Made by a program: the position numbers and the translations under genes. Below the pieces are notes generated by a model, which did not search any database, was not told where the DNA came from, and was given only the letters and a program-made list of their open reading frames with translations. From Chryseobacterium lathyri (GTDB taxonomy: Bacteria; Bacteroidota; Bacteroidia; Flavobacteriales; Weeksellaceae), in assembly GCF_030812195.1 (NCBI RefSeq), contig NZ_JAUSSF010000002.1, positions 930,001 to 994,000 of the forward strand: a stretch of 64,000 bases of DNA, read 5' to 3'. Each line of letters starts with the position of its first letter. Position 1 is the first letter of the stretch. Shown in pieces: positions 53,085-64,000 of this stretch.

Positions 53085-53089
53085 TCACA

Positions 53090-53170
53090 ACTTTAGGGGT
53101 GTCTGTAGACATACAGACTGAGACTTTACCCTTTGAACCTGATCTGGATTATACCAGCGTAGGGAAAAGT
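53090..53170 (+). promoter_or_regulatory. TPP (THI-element) riboswitch
   Basis: The core sequence is unmistakable: CTGAGA (53128-53133) in the P2/P3 part, ACCCTTTGAACCTGATCTGG and ACCAGCGTAGGGAA in the pyrophosphate-sensor part. P1 is closed by ACTTT (53090-53094) with AAAGT (53166-53170). Thiamine pyrophosphate binding represses the thi operon that begins 70 bases downstream. The expression platform probably involves the hairpins at 53184-53200 and 53209-53244. Confidence 0.93.
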
Positions 53171-53208
53171 AAATGACTTTTGCTGTACATTCTATTGTAC
53201 AATGACGG

Positions 53209-53240
53209 CCATTCCTAAAGTATATATAAAATAATTAGGA

Positions 53241-53244
<4 letters not shown>
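53209..53244 (+). promoter_or_regulatory. Hairpin sequestering the thiS start codon
   Basis: CCATTCCTAA (53209-53218) and TTAGGAATGG (53235-53244) form a perfect 10-bp stem with a 16-base loop that includes the ATG of thiS (53241). When formed it should block ribosome access. With the TPP riboswitch just upstream it is a likely translational off-switch. A separate GTACA/TGTAC hairpin lies at about 53184-53200. Confidence 0.7.
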
Positions 53245-55841
<2,597 letters not shown>

Positions 55842-55869
<28 letters not shown>

Positions 55870-56591
55870 GTATTGCTGGATTTGACCCCTCAGGAGGGGC
55901 AGGTATTTTAGCAGATATAAAAACATTTGAACAGATTGGGGCAATGGGATTTGGGGTATGCACTGCGATGACCATTCAGACTGCATCTGAATGTTTAACC
56001 ATAGAGTGGCGATCTTTAGATGAAATAATATCCTCTGTAGCCATTCTGATGAGAGATTATCCTGTTGAGGTTATCAAGATTGGGATAGTAAAAGACGCTG
56101 TGTTTCTGGAAAATATTATAGAAACTGTACGGTCCCATAGTGCCGGAGTAAAAATCATCTGGGATCCCGTATTAAAAAGTACCTCAGAGTTTTCTTTTTT
56201 TGATCTGGAAACCTTATCCCGTTTGACTGATGTTTTAAGAAAGATTGACCTCATCACGCCCAATTATAATGAATATAGGGTTTTACAAGAATGTAATCTT
56301 TTAGATCAAGGCGAAATCTCTTGCGCAGTACTACTCAAAGGTGGTCACAGAACAGATAAAATCGGTACAGATATCCTTACCGGGAATGGAAAAGAAGTTT
56401 CATTGGAGCCGAACCTTAATGAACCTTCCGTCTATTATCCGAAACATGGTTCAGGATGCGTGCTGTCTTCAGCAATTGCCGGTTGGCTGGCAAAAGGAGA
56501 AAATTTGGAAGATGCCTGCAGGAAAGGAAAGTTATATACCGAAAATTTTTTAAAAAGTAACCCGTCTTTATTGGGTTTTCATTCAGTTTAA
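55842..56591 (+). CDS. thiD: HMP/HMP-P kinase ThiD
   Basis: The 249-residue ribokinase-fold enzyme phosphorylates hydroxymethylpyrimidine twice. Signature: SIAGFDPSGGAGILADIKTFEQIG near residues 9-30, then KIGIVKDAVFLENI, the DPVLKSTS segment, and the anion-hole HGSGCVLSSAIAGWLA near residue 205 with the catalytic Cys. An ATG at 55866 (MSIAG) is an alternative start that reduces the overlap with the upstream gene. Confidence 0.92.
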
Positions 56592-56593
56592 AC

Positions 56594-57208
56594 ATGGAAA
56601 AATTACAATATATCTCTCAGGGACAAACCAAAGAAGAGCAGGAGTTTAATATCCGGAAAGCTTTAGATAATGGTATAAAATGGTTGCAGGTCCGCTGGAA
56701 AAATGCTGATGAAGGTAAGTTTTTTCAGCTCTGTGAAATTTCAAATAAACTTTGTTCAGAATACCATACGGTTTGTATCATTAATGATCATGTTCAAATA
56801 GCAAAAGATATTGATGCAGACGGTGTCCATTTGGGTTTACAGGACGGGTCCGTTGAAATGGCGAGAAGCCTTTTAGGTAAAAATAAAATCATCGGAGGAA
56901 CAGCTAATACCCTTTCAGACGTCCTTCAAAGAATCAATGAGCCATGTGATTATATAGGTTTAGGACCTTTGAGATTTACATCTACAAAAGAAAAGCTGAG
57001 CCCGATCCTCGGGTTTGAAGGCTACCAGAATATTATTAAAAGTTTAAAAGACAGATTAATCACCATTCCGAAGATCTACGCCATCGGAGGAGTTGGGCTT
57101 CAGGATATTGAGCCTCTTCAGCAAATCGGAATATATGGAGTAGCGGTTTCGGGACAGATCACCAACTGCCCTGCTGCCATCAGTGAATTTAAAAAAGCAA
57201 TGATATGA
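56594..57208 (+). CDS. thiE: Thiamine phosphate synthase
   Basis: The 204-residue protein joins HMP-PP and thiazole phosphate. Family landmarks: [11 protein letters not shown] near residue 31, [48 protein letters not shown] and the phosphate-binding [25 protein letters not shown]. It overlaps thiG by 4 bases. This is the better ThiE candidate of the two in the operon. Confidence 0.9.
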   Translation: MEKLQYISQGQTKEEQEFNIRKALDNGIKWLQVRWKNADEGKFFQLCEISNKLCSEYHTVCIINDHVQIAKDIDADGVHLGLQDGSVEMARSLLGKNKIIGGTANTLSDVLQRINEPCDYIGLGPLRFTSTKEKLSPILGFEGYQNIIKSLKDRLITIPKIYAIGGVGLQDIEPLQQIGIYGVAVSGQITNCPAAISEFKKAMI

Positions 57209-57981
57209 ATAATCAGAAATTAATAATAGCAGACAGAATATTTGACTCTAGACTGTTCCTCGGAACCGGAAAATTCGGAAACCTTCAGGAAATGGCGGCC
57301 TCTGTGATCGCTTCGGGTACAGATATGGTTACCATGGCACTGAAAAGAATAGATTCCGGTGCGGCAGAAGACGGGTTATTGGATTCATTAAAAGGAACCA
57401 ATGTTCACCTTCTCCCCAATACCTCAGGTGCCAGAACGGCAAAGGAAGCGGTATTGGCAGCACAGCTCGCAAGAGAAGCCTTGGAAACCAACTGGGTAAA
57501 ATTAGAGATCCATCCCGATCCGAAGTACCTTCTTCCGGATCCTATTGAGACCCTGTATGCAACAGAAGAACTGGCCAAATTGGGATTTATCGTAATGCCT
57601 TACATCCACGCTGATCCGGTTTTATGCAAACGTCTGGAAGATGCCGGGACCGCTGTGGTAATGCCTTTGGGAGCTCCAATCGGGACGAATAAAGGGTTGA
57701 AAACATTAGATTTTTTAGAGATTATCATCAACCAGAGCAATGTCCCCGTTGTGGTAGATGCCGGAATAGGAGCCCCCTCGGATGCTGCAAAAGCAATGGA
57801 AATGGGAGCTGATGCCGTTCTTGTCAATACTGCAATCGCTGTAGCAAGAAACCCTGTCAATATGGCTCTGGCCTTTAAAGAAGGAGTTATTGCCGGAAGA
57901 AGAGCCTTTGAATCAGGATTAGGGGCAATAGCGGATCATGCTGAAGCATCAAGTCCCTTGACCTCCTTTTTATTTGAATAA
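57205..57981 (+). CDS. thiG: Thiazole synthase ThiG
   Basis: The 258-residue TIM-barrel enzyme builds the thiazole phosphate ring from DXP, dehydroglycine and ThiS thiocarboxylate. The Schiff-base lysine sits in TMALKRID near residue 44, followed by [38 protein letters not shown] and the phosphate site [26 protein letters not shown]. Length is normal. It is tightly placed between thiE and thiH. Confidence 0.95.
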   Translation: MNNQKLIIADRIFDSRLFLGTGKFGNLQEMAASVIASGTDMVTMALKRIDSGAAEDGLLDSLKGTNVHLLPNTSGARTAKEAVLAAQLAREALETNWVKLEIHPDPKYLLPDPIETLYATEELAKLGFIVMPYIHADPVLCKRLEDAGTAVVMPLGAPIGTNKGLKTLDFLEIIINQSNVPVVVDAGIGAPSDAAKAMEMGADAVLVNTAIAVARNPVNMALAFKEGVIAGRRAFESGLGAIADHAEASSPLTSFLFE

Positions 57982-57996
57982 AAACAGCAGAAAAAA

Positions 57997-59115
57997 ATGA
58001 ACAGCTTTAAAGATGCTTTTGAACGCTATCATTGGGATGAGATAAAGAAAAGACTCGGAAAAGTAACCCATCCAGACGTACTGAACAGCCTTCAGAAGAA
58101 ACACCGGACGATGGAGGATTTTCTCAATCTTATTTCTCCTGTTGCTGCCCAGGAGCTGGAGCTGATGGCCAAAATGACCCGCGAGCTTACCCAGAAACGC
58201 TTTGGGAAAACCATCCAGCTGTATGCACCGATGTACCTCAGTAATGAATGCCAGAATATCTGTACTTATTGTGGTTTCAGCCTGGATAATAACGTAAGGA
58301 GAAAAACCCTTTCCGATACGGAACTGATGATAGAAGCCTCTGTCCTGAAATCTATGGGAGTGAATCACGTTTTGTTAGTCAGTGGAGAGGCTAATAAAAC
58401 AGTTGGAATTTCATATTTCCTGAATGCGGTTCGCCTGCTGAAGCCTCATTTTGCGAATATTTCGATTGAAGTACAGCCTTTGTCTGAAGAAGAATATCTC
58501 CAGCTGCATCAGGAAGGTGTTTATTCTGTGTTAGTCTATCAGGAGACCTATCATCAGGAAGTCTATAAAGAATACCACCCCAAAGGAAAGAAATCTAATT
58601 TTCATTTCCGATTGGATACACCGGACAGGATTGGACGTGCCGGAATTCATAAGATTGGTCTTGGTGTTCTGCTTGGGCTGGAAGACTGGCGTGTAGACAG
58701 TTTCTTTAATGCACTTCACATTGATTATCTGCAGAAACAATACTGGAAAAGCCGTTTTTCAGTTTCATTTCCCAGACTAAGGCCTGCGGAAGGAACCGTC
58801 GAGCCTAATTTTATTATGGAAGATAAAGACCTGTTGCAACTGATCTGTGCCTACAGAATTTGGAATGAAGACCTGGAAATTTCAATATCCACAAGGGAAA
58901 ATGAAAAATTCAGAGACAATATCATATCCCTCGGAGCCACAGCAATGAGTGCCGCATCAAAGACCAATCCTGGAGGCTACGCCGTTGACGTAGAATCTCT
59001 GGAACAGTTTGAAACCAGCGACGAACGAAGCATGGAAGATGTGAAAAGGAGCATCAGAAAAGCCGGCTATGATCCGGTCATGAAAGATTGGGATCCTGCA
59101 TACAACGGAATTTAA
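57997..59115 (+). CDS. thiH: 2-iminoacetate synthase ThiH
   Basis: The 372-residue radical SAM tyrosine lyase makes dehydroglycine for ThiG. The cluster motif CQNICTYCGF (CX3CX2C) is at about residues 86-95, with VLLVSGEANK and SVLVYQETYH following. Use of ThiH rather than ThiO matches the absence of a glycine oxidase gene here and suits low-oxygen growth. It begins 15 bases after thiG. Confidence 0.95.
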   Translation: MNSFKDAFERYHWDEIKKRLGKVTHPDVLNSLQKKHRTMEDFLNLISPVAAQELELMAKMTRELTQKRFGKTIQLYAPMYLSNECQNICTYCGFSLDNNVRRKTLSDTELMIEASVLKSMGVNHVLLVSGEANKTVGISYFLNAVRLLKPHFANISIEVQPLSEEEYLQLHQEGVYSVLVYQETYHQEVYKEYHPKGKKSNFHFRLDTPDRIGRAGIHKIGLGVLLGLEDWRVDSFFNALHIDYLQKQYWKSRFSVSFPRLRPAEGTVEPNFIMEDKDLLQLICAYRIWNEDLEISISTRENEKFRDNIISLGATAMSAASKTNPGGYAVDVESLEQFETSDERSMEDVKRSIRKAGYDPVMKDWDPAYNGI

Positions 59116-59189
59116 ACCATTAAGGCATTGAAGCAATTAAGTTAACCTTAAAGCAATATCTCTTAACAGCTTAAAAAATATTAATGGTT
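59115..59189. repeat. Intergenic long-arm palindrome between thiH and thiF
   Basis: AACCATTAA (59115-59123) and TTAATGGTT (59181-59189) are perfect 9-bp arms around a 57-base AT-rich centre containing TTAAGTTAACCTTAA. The element fills the spacer between thiH and thiF and resembles other spacer repeats in the window. It could weaken expression of thiF relative to the rest of the operon. Confidence 0.45.
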
Positions 59190-59206
59190 AAAAAACAAAT
59201 TATGGG

Positions 59207-59917
59207 ATGAAAAGTAAAGACATTCTTGCAAGATACAGCCGGCAGATATTCATAGAAAAAATTGGATTGGAAGGACAAAAAAAGATCAGGTCATCCAAAA
59301 TCCTTGTCATTGGAGCAGGAGGCTTGGGAAGCCCTATTATTCAATACCTCACAGCAGCCGGAGTCGGAACTTTAGGCATTGCAGATTTTGATGAGGTGGA
59401 ACTTCACAACCTGAACCGCCAGATCATTCACAATGAAAATACAGTTGGAATTTCAAAGGTCAGAAGCGCAGAAGCGTTTGTCAATAAACTTAATCATCAG
59501 GTGGAATTTATTGGAATTGATATAAAAATTGATGGCTCAAATGCAGAAGAAATCCTTTCACAGTATGATATTATTGTTGACGGATCCGATAATTTTACAA
59601 CCAGATATTTAATCAATGATACCTGTGTGAAGCTTGGGAAGCCTTTGGTGTACGGAAGTATCCTTGGTTTTTCAGGACAAACTGCCGTGTTCAACTATCA
59701 AGGAAGCAAAAACCTTAGAGACTTGTTCCCGGAACCGCCTTTTGACGAAGATTTACCGGATTGTGACAGTCTCGGAGTTTTGGGAGCATTGCCGGGAATT
59801 GTAGGAAGCATGATGGCTTTACAAGTTTTAAAGATCATTACAGGACTTCCTGTACAGCCGGATCAGCTTACCCTTATCGATACTCTGGAATGGAGATTTC
59901 AGACCATAGATTTTTAA
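59207..59917 (+). CDS. thiF: ThiF/MoeB/HesA family adenylyltransferase
   Basis: The 236-residue E1-like enzyme adenylates the C-terminus of ThiS. The ATP motif VIGAGGLGSPIIQYLTAAG is near residues 35-53, with NLNRQIIHNE and VDGSDNFTTRYLIND. Typical ThiF/MoeB proteins have zinc-binding CX2C pairs; here the first pair is absent (KNLRDLFPEPP), leaving the single Cys in LPDCDSLGVLG. Loss of the zinc site is seen in some family members. It is the last gene of the operon and follows a 91-base spacer. Confidence 0.88.
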   Translation: MKSKDILARYSRQIFIEKIGLEGQKKIRSSKILVIGAGGLGSPIIQYLTAAGVGTLGIADFDEVELHNLNRQIIHNENTVGISKVRSAEAFVNKLNHQVEFIGIDIKIDGSNAEEILSQYDIIVDGSDNFTTRYLINDTCVKLGKPLVYGSILGFSGQTAVFNYQGSKNLRDLFPEPPFDEDLPDCDSLGVLGALPGIVGSMMALQVLKIITGLPVQPDQLTLIDTLEWRFQTIDF

Positions 59918-59934
59918 TTATATTGTTTTTAAAT

Positions 59935-59969
59935 AAATGAGGCAGTAAAGAAATTTTGCTGCCTCATTT
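59935..59969. terminator. Bidirectional terminator between the thi operon and the facing receptor gene
   Basis: AAATGAGGCAG (59935-59945) and CTGCCTCATTT (59959-59969) form an 11-bp perfect stem with a 13-base loop and A/T-rich flanks on both sides, fit for both convergent transcripts. Confidence 0.82.
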
Positions 59970-59984
59970 TATATGGATAAGTTA

Positions 59985-62198
59985 CTAGGGAGTTTGCAGT
60001 ACGCCAGTATCCTCTTTTTTAGTCTGGTTCAGGATATTCGGATCTTCCTTAGCCAGTTTATTTTTCGTAGGAATTTTATAGTTAATTGAAATTCCGAAAT
60101 TTCTTGTGTCATACTTACTTCTGATCATTACCGCCTGTCCTTCGGGTGGATTGGAATATACCTGCATCACCTGTCCGTTGAAGATATCATTTGCGAAAAC
60201 AGAAACCGTAAGACGGTTGTTCATAAACTTCTTGGTCAGCGTGATATCCAGATTATTGTTGAATGGCTTATCTGCTGTAAAGTAGAAATATCCCGCTTTT
60301 GGAGTCAGATAGCTGTAATTGGCGGTCAGTTTGATATCTTTAGGTAAGAGCAATTGGGTCATGATATTGAAGATCCAGAAGCCTTTGTTGCTTAAATTAT
60401 CGATCTCATGCTTCTGGTATCCTGCGTACAGATACATGAAATTAATTTTATCAGGATTAAAATTAAATTTCATGATTTCGCTCATCGGTTTGCTGAAAAT
60501 CATAAAAGGAATCGGAAGACCCAGGTTAAAGTTGTGAATTTTCATATTCGAAATATTCACTTGCTTATTGAAAAGATTTTTGCCTTCTTTCATGACGATC
60601 TGCGCTACCTGATCTTTAGCAGAACTTACACTGTATCCGATAAAAGCATAATCAAATGCTGAGACTTTTAATTCATAATTATCAAAGATCGTAGGCTGAA
60701 GATCCGGATTACCCGTGACCTGCGTATTTGGGCTGCCGAATGTTACATTATTCGGATTCAGGGCAGAAATGCTCGGAAGGCTGATTTTTTTGTTATAGTT
60801 GGCAGCCACATAAACCTGGTTCATCAGGCTGTACTGTACACTTGCATTAGGGAAAAGCTTAAACCTGTTGAAGGTGGTGAGATCTCTTTCAAGAACAGCG
60901 CCGTCTTTTATTGTTCTTGTAATCCCTGAAATATCATAATTTTCAGCTCGAGCACCTAAAATAAAATCAAACTTCTTCAGTTTCGCCTGAAATTCAAGAT
61001 AAGTGGAAGCCGTCTGTCTCTGGTATTCCAGATTGGTAAGGCCTTTGTTTTCTGTGTCATAATCCTGTCTTTCATATAAACCTCCTAAGCTTACTTTACC
61101 ACCGTCCATAAGCTTAATCGGCTGAGAATAGTCCACCTTGAAATTTGCCACCCTCATATCCGATTTATTGTCAAGCACATTTTCTCCACCGGTATTAAGA
61201 AAAGGCTGCCAAAAATCTGTATAAAATCCTCTCTGGAAAAAATTATCCTGAGCGAACTTAGATGTAGATTTTGTATACCCGAACTGGAAGTCCAGCTTTT
61301 GGGTCTTGTCGCTGAAACGCTTCTGATACGTTACAACTGCCTCTTGTCTTAGGTTGTTGGTATGAGCAACATCGGATGCCTCATAATCAGCTTCGCGGTA
61401 TTTGATAGGATTAAGGTTGACCGGGATGTCAGCAAGTCCTCTACTCGCCGTATAGTTGTCATTATTATTATGATAAATATCGTAGTTTACTAATAATCTG
61501 TCCTGTCCAAGATCAAAAGTCAGACCAGATTTAGCAAAATAACCACGTCCTATTCTGTCTGTATTGTTGTGAAGAAGTACGTCCTGGTCACCGTTCAGCA
61601 TACTTTCACGGTAATTTTGGCCTACATTCAGCTGCCATCCGAAATACTTGTTTCTGGCATTTAAGTTTAATGAATTGGTAGTTCTGCTTCTGAATTTATC
61701 GTAATTTGTAAACGAGTAATTTCCTGAATAAGTTGCCGTTAAATATTTATTGGCATTTTTATTCGTAATGATATTCATGATCGCACCTCCTGAAGTAGCA
61801 GGAAATTCTGCACCTGGCTGCGTAATCACTTCAATTCTGTCTACCGAATTTGCCGGCATCCCCTCCAGGAAAGAATTCAATTCATTCGAAGTAATATTTA
61901 AAGGTCTTCCGTTTAGATAAACATCCAGAATTTTTCCTTGATACATCATTCCCGCGATATCGGTAGCAACCAGACCGGGAAGTTTTTTAATACCTTCCAG
62001 AACGTTACCGTTATTAAGCTGAGGCTGCTCAGAAAAATCAAAAATAGTACGGTCTGCTTTCTGTTCAACGGCTTTTTTAGTTTTTGTGATAACTACGCCT
62101 TCAATTTGCTTTTCCTCCACTGCATTACTGCTGCTCTTCTCCTGCGAATAGGCAAAAAAAGATCCCAGCAGGGATAAAGCTAATATAGTTTTTTTCAT
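59985..62198 (-). CDS. TonB-dependent outer membrane receptor-like protein
   Basis: The 737-residue protein has signal MKKTILALSLLGSFFAYSQ, then a plug domain (IEGVVITKTKKAVEQKADR, VLEGIKKLPGLV, LDVYLNGRPLNIT, SVDRIEVITQPGAEF, TSGGAIMNIITNK) and a beta barrel of the outer-membrane b-brl_3 type to the C-terminus. It lacks the N-terminal carboxypeptidase-like domain of SusC proteins and has no SusD neighbour. Substrate is unknown. It is divergent from the second receptor, with a 125-base spacer before the SAM-type riboswitch. Confidence 0.85.
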   Translation of the reverse strand: MKKTILALSLLGSFFAYSQEKSSSNAVEEKQIEGVVITKTKKAVEQKADRTIFDFSEQPQLNNGNVLEGIKKLPGLVATDIAGMMYQGKILDVYLNGRPLNITSNELNSFLEGMPANSVDRIEVITQPGAEFPATSGGAIMNIITNKNANKYLTATYSGNYSFTNYDKFRSRTTNSLNLNARNKYFGWQLNVGQNYRESMLNGDQDVLLHNNTDRIGRGYFAKSGLTFDLGQDRLLVNYDIYHNNNDNYTASRGLADIPVNLNPIKYREADYEASDVAHTNNLRQEAVVTYQKRFSDKTQKLDFQFGYTKSTSKFAQDNFFQRGFYTDFWQPFLNTGGENVLDNKSDMRVANFKVDYSQPIKLMDGGKVSLGGLYERQDYDTENKGLTNLEYQRQTASTYLEFQAKLKKFDFILGARAENYDISGITRTIKDGAVLERDLTTFNRFKLFPNASVQYSLMNQVYVAANYNKKISLPSISALNPNNVTFGSPNTQVTGNPDLQPTIFDNYELKVSAFDYAFIGYSVSSAKDQVAQIVMKEGKNLFNKQVNISNMKIHNFNLGLPIPFMIFSKPMSEIMKFNFNPDKINFMYLYAGYQKHEIDNLSNKGFWIFNIMTQLLLPKDIKLTANYSYLTPKAGYFYFTADKPFNNNLDITLTKKFMNNRLTVSVFANDIFNGQVMQVYSNPPEGQAVMIRSKYDTRNFGISINYKIPTKNKLAKEDPNILNQTKKEDTGVLQTP

Positions 62199-62309
62199 AA
62201 TGTTTTTTTACTACTGTTCGGTTAGACGTAAAAAAGAGCAATTTGTTACGGTAAAATTTGTGAAAAGTTAAATTTTTAGGCAATTATTTTTTTTATTCCG
62301 AAATAATTA

Positions 62310-62317
62310 TATCTTTG
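62310..62317 (+). promoter_or_regulatory. Candidate -7 element (TATCTTTG) for the riboswitch transcript
   Basis: An exact TAnnTTTG match sits 7 bases before the proposed riboswitch 5' end, so transcription would begin right at P1. A -33 TTG is not evident. Confidence 0.45.
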
Positions 62318-62323
62318 CCACGT

Positions 62324-62391
62324 AATTATCAAGAATCTCATAGATGGGATAGCAACCTGCAAAAACAAGCAAGGTGCTGAAATAGATAAGC
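62324..62391 (+). promoter_or_regulatory. SAM-type riboswitch (SAM-I clan) upstream of a TonB receptor
   Basis: The conserved core GATGGGATAGCAACCTGC followed by GCAAGGTGCTGAAA matches the SAM-I family P2-P3 pattern (GCAACC...AAGGTGCT). P1 is formed by TTATC (62326-62330) with GATAA (62385-62389), and P3 by TGC/GCA arms around an A-rich loop. The element is compact, like SAM-I/IV variants, and a P4 helix is not clear. S-adenosylmethionine binding should repress the downstream leader ORF and receptor gene. Confidence 0.75.
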
Positions 62392-62395
62392 CGGT

Positions 62396-62590
62396 ATGTC
62401 CGGAAAAAATGTTTATTCTCTATTTTCTCCCCATCTTGACATTTTTGTTTTAAAAATTAAATCAATGTTTAAAGACAAGAGAAATCACAAGACCAATTTA
62501 AATTTTCGTTTCTCAGATCATGAAATAACCTTTCATCATTCTGACCTCTTTTCATGCCATTTCCATATGTGCATGTGTTGTTGTTTCTAA
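62396..62590 (+). CDS. Short ORF ending in a Cys/Met codon run (candidate leader peptide)
   Basis: The 64-residue ORF starts 5 bases after the riboswitch; an ATG at 62465 gives a 41-residue version. The last codons encode CHFHMCMCCCF, six Cys and two Met in the last 12 residues including the preceding Ser, a composition typical of attenuator leader peptides that sense amino-acid supply. It has no signal peptide or domain. A GTAACCT/AGGTTAC hairpin follows at 62629-62649. With the SAM riboswitch it would link receptor expression to both SAM and Cys/Met-tRNA levels; this is inferred. Confidence 0.5.
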   Translation: MSGKNVYSLFSPHLDIFVLKIKSMFKDKRNHKTNLNFRFSDHEITFHHSDLFSCHFHMCMCCCF

Positions 62591-62628
62591 ACTTCTTTAA
62601 AATAATATCAATATTCAGACTTTTCACA

Positions 62629-62649
62629 GTAACCTAAAAATAAGGTTAC
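62629..62649 (+). promoter_or_regulatory. Hairpin between the leader ORF and the receptor gene
   Basis: GTAACCT (62629-62635) and AGGTTAC (62643-62649) form a perfect 7-bp stem with a 7-base A-rich loop. CAGT and ACTG outside it can extend the stem with a bulge. No T tract follows, so it is not a standard terminator; it may be an RNA stability or anti-structure element in the leader. Confidence 0.4.
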
Positions 62650-62707
62650 GGGAAGACTGTTGCCAAAAATCAAACAAACAATCAGCAATAAAAAATATAA
62701 AAAACAC

Positions 62708-64000
62708 ATGTATAATTTCGATAAAAAAATAATCCTGGCTTCGGCAGCTCTTATTTCAGCATTTTACTTTGGCCAGACGGATTCTGCATCATCCAAAAAG
62801 ATAGATGATGTAGTGATCCTGGGATCAAGAGGATCCGGAAGATCCCTTACAGAAACTCCGGTTCCGGTAGATATTATCAATATCTCAAAGATTTTAAGAC
62901 AAAGTCCGGTTAATAATATAAGCCAGGCTCTCAACTATGTGGTGCCTTCATTTTCTTCCACTTCACATACCGTGAACGATGGAACTGACTTTGTCGACCC
63001 GGCTCTACTCAGAGGACTTGGACCGGACCAGGTTTTGGTTTTGCTTAACGGGAAAAGAAGATATCAGTCTTCTCTTATTAATGTTACATTGACACCAGGA
63101 AGAGGTTCGGTGGGAACAGACCTTAATGCTATCCCTGCCTTTGCTCTGGATAAGATTGAAGTGCTGAGAGACGGAGCTTCTGCTCAATATGGCTCTGATG
63201 CCATTGCCGGAGTCGTGAATTTAGGACTTAAAAGACGGTTAGGATTATCAGGGCAGGTTTTTCTGGGAGGATACGCTTCACCGGTCGCCAATAATTTTTC
63301 CGGAGGAGTAGACGGGCAGACCATTTCTGCAGACTTGAACTATGGAGCAAAAATTGGTGAAAAAGGATTTATTAATGTAACAGGTTCCGTACAGTATCGT
63401 GATCCATATTCAAGAGCGGATGTACGCCAGGGAAATATTTATAATGCCTATAATGCAATTAATTACAGAGCACTGCAGAACGGAGTCAATATCGATGGAT
63501 TATATAAAAATATTACTAATACTTCCAACACTCAGCAGATCATTAATACAGTCAAGCAATATGCATCACAGGTTGATTATTTTTCACAGGATTTTAAAGA
63601 TGAAATATCAGGAGCTAACAGTATTTCGGCATTACAAGGTTTGTTAGGTAAAGATTTTACTGATCAGGAACTTAATTACAGAGGCTTGGAAAGAAAAGAT
63701 TTCAGCTTAAGAGCTGGGCAATCTAAGCTGCAGTCGGCACAGCTATTTTTCAATTCTGAAATTCCCGTCAGTGAAGACTGGAAAGTTTATTCCTTTGGAG
63801 GGTACAGCTACCGTTTGGGAAATGCAGGAGGATTTTACCGCCTGCCGAATACAGAAAGAAATATCAATGCGGTTACTCCCAATGGATATCTACCACAAAT
63901 TGAAGCCAATGTAAATGATTATTCCTTAGCCGGAGGAATCAAAGGAAAATGGAACGGCTGGAATGTAGATTTGAGTAATACTTTTGGGAAGAATGCTTTT
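62708..64000 (+). CDS. TonB-dependent receptor (3' end outside the window)
   Basis: The frame is open from the ATG at 62708 to the window edge (431 codons). It begins MYNFDKKIILASAALISAFYFGQ, a signal peptide, then a plug domain: DDVVILGSRGSGRSLTETPVPVDII, NISQALNYVVPSF, ALLRGLGPDQVLVLLNGKRR, ALDKIEVLRDGASAQYGSDAIAGVVN. Barrel strands follow (GEKGFINVTGSVQYRD). Plug motifs match the iron-complex/cobalamin-like receptor group, not SusC. The SAM-type riboswitch and Cys/Met leader suggest import of a sulfur or methionine-related compound. Confidence 0.88.
   Translation, partial: MYNFDKKIILASAALISAFYFGQTDSASSKKIDDVVILGSRGSGRSLTETPVPVDIINISKILRQSPVNNISQALNYVVPSFSSTSHTVNDGTDFVDPALLRGLGPDQVLVLLNGKRRYQSSLINVTLTPGRGSVGTDLNAIPAFALDKIEVLRDGASAQYGSDAIAGVVNLGLKRRLGLSGQVFLGGYASPVANNFSGGVDGQTISADLNYGAKIGEKGFINVTGSVQYRDPYSRADVRQGNIYNAYNAINYRALQNGVNIDGLYKNITNTSNTQQIINTVKQYASQVDYFSQDFKDEISGANSISALQGLLGKDFTDQELNYRGLERKDFSLRAGQSKLQSAQLFFNSEIPVSEDWKVYSFGGYSYRLGNAGGFYRLPNTERNINAVTPNGYLPQIEANVNDYSLAGGIKGKWNGWNVDLSNTFGKNAF

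Overview
This window looks like chromosomal DNA of a Flavobacteriia member, most likely Chryseobacterium or a close Weeksellaceae relative. Supporting signs read from the sequence are AT-rich DNA, TAnnTTTG-type -7 promoter elements, a fused CcoNO cbb3 oxidase subunit, a type IX secretion (T9SS) sorting tail, many Bacteroidetes-style lipoproteins and outer-membrane barrel proteins, and almost no purine-rich Shine-Dalgarno sites. The genus is an inference from family content; no rRNA gene or other phylogenetic marker was compared. I see no tRNA, rRNA, CRISPR array, insertion sequence or prophage.

Layout. 0-3.1 kb: tail of an unknown gene, then an RNA-repair operon (RtcB ligase, a nucleotidyltransferase-fold protein, release factor PrfH). 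3.2-8.1 kb: a small-protein pseudogene with an in-frame TGA, a dipeptide epimerase, two duplicated mono-haem cytochrome c lipoproteins, MeaB GTPase, a DUF4251 lipoprotein and an M48 protease. 8.1-10.3 kb: Mla-type lipid transport ATPase and permease plus an overlapping barrel gene. 10.4-19.1 kb: minus-strand housekeeping (sugar transferase, QueE, FolD, methyltransferase, Pgi, ECF sigma factor with a partner membrane protein, TraB/GumN and DUF4349 proteins). 19.3-25.5 kb: acyl-CoA dehydrogenase, DoxX, a cysteine-rich double-glycine-leader peptide, AI-2E family permease, Lon. 25.7-32.3 kb: PpiD-like foldase, MlaD, and a membrane Fe-S/CCG oxidoreductase module. 32.3-35.6 kb: an AT-rich polysaccharide block (methyltransferase, glycosyltransferase, flippase). 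35.6-39.1 kb: SerS and lipoproteins, including a diverged tandem pair. 39.1-48.8 kb: a complete cbb3 oxidase cluster (SafE-like, FixH, CcoG, CcoP, CcoQ, CcoNO, CcoS, CcoI) with a divergent Crp/Fnr regulator. 48.9-53.0 kb: PanB, a small membrane protein, an RluA-type pseudouridine synthase and a T9SS cargo protein. 53.0-59.9 kb: a thiamine operon (thiS-thiC-thiE-like-thiD-thiE-thiG-thiH-thiF) under a TPP riboswitch. 60-64 kb: two divergent TonB-dependent receptors; the second, cut by the window edge, lies behind a SAM-type riboswitch and a short ORF ending in a Cys/Met codon run.

The most interesting items are the RtcB-nucleotidyltransferase-PrfH operon (a ribosome rescue and rRNA repair system with an uncharacterised third member), the SAM riboswitch plus Cys/Met leader ORF ahead of a receptor gene, the orphan double-glycine peptide, the hairpin that buries the thiS start codon, and the pseudogene whose only lesion is a TGA at the likely lipobox position. 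All functions are read from protein motifs by eye; no database search was run.
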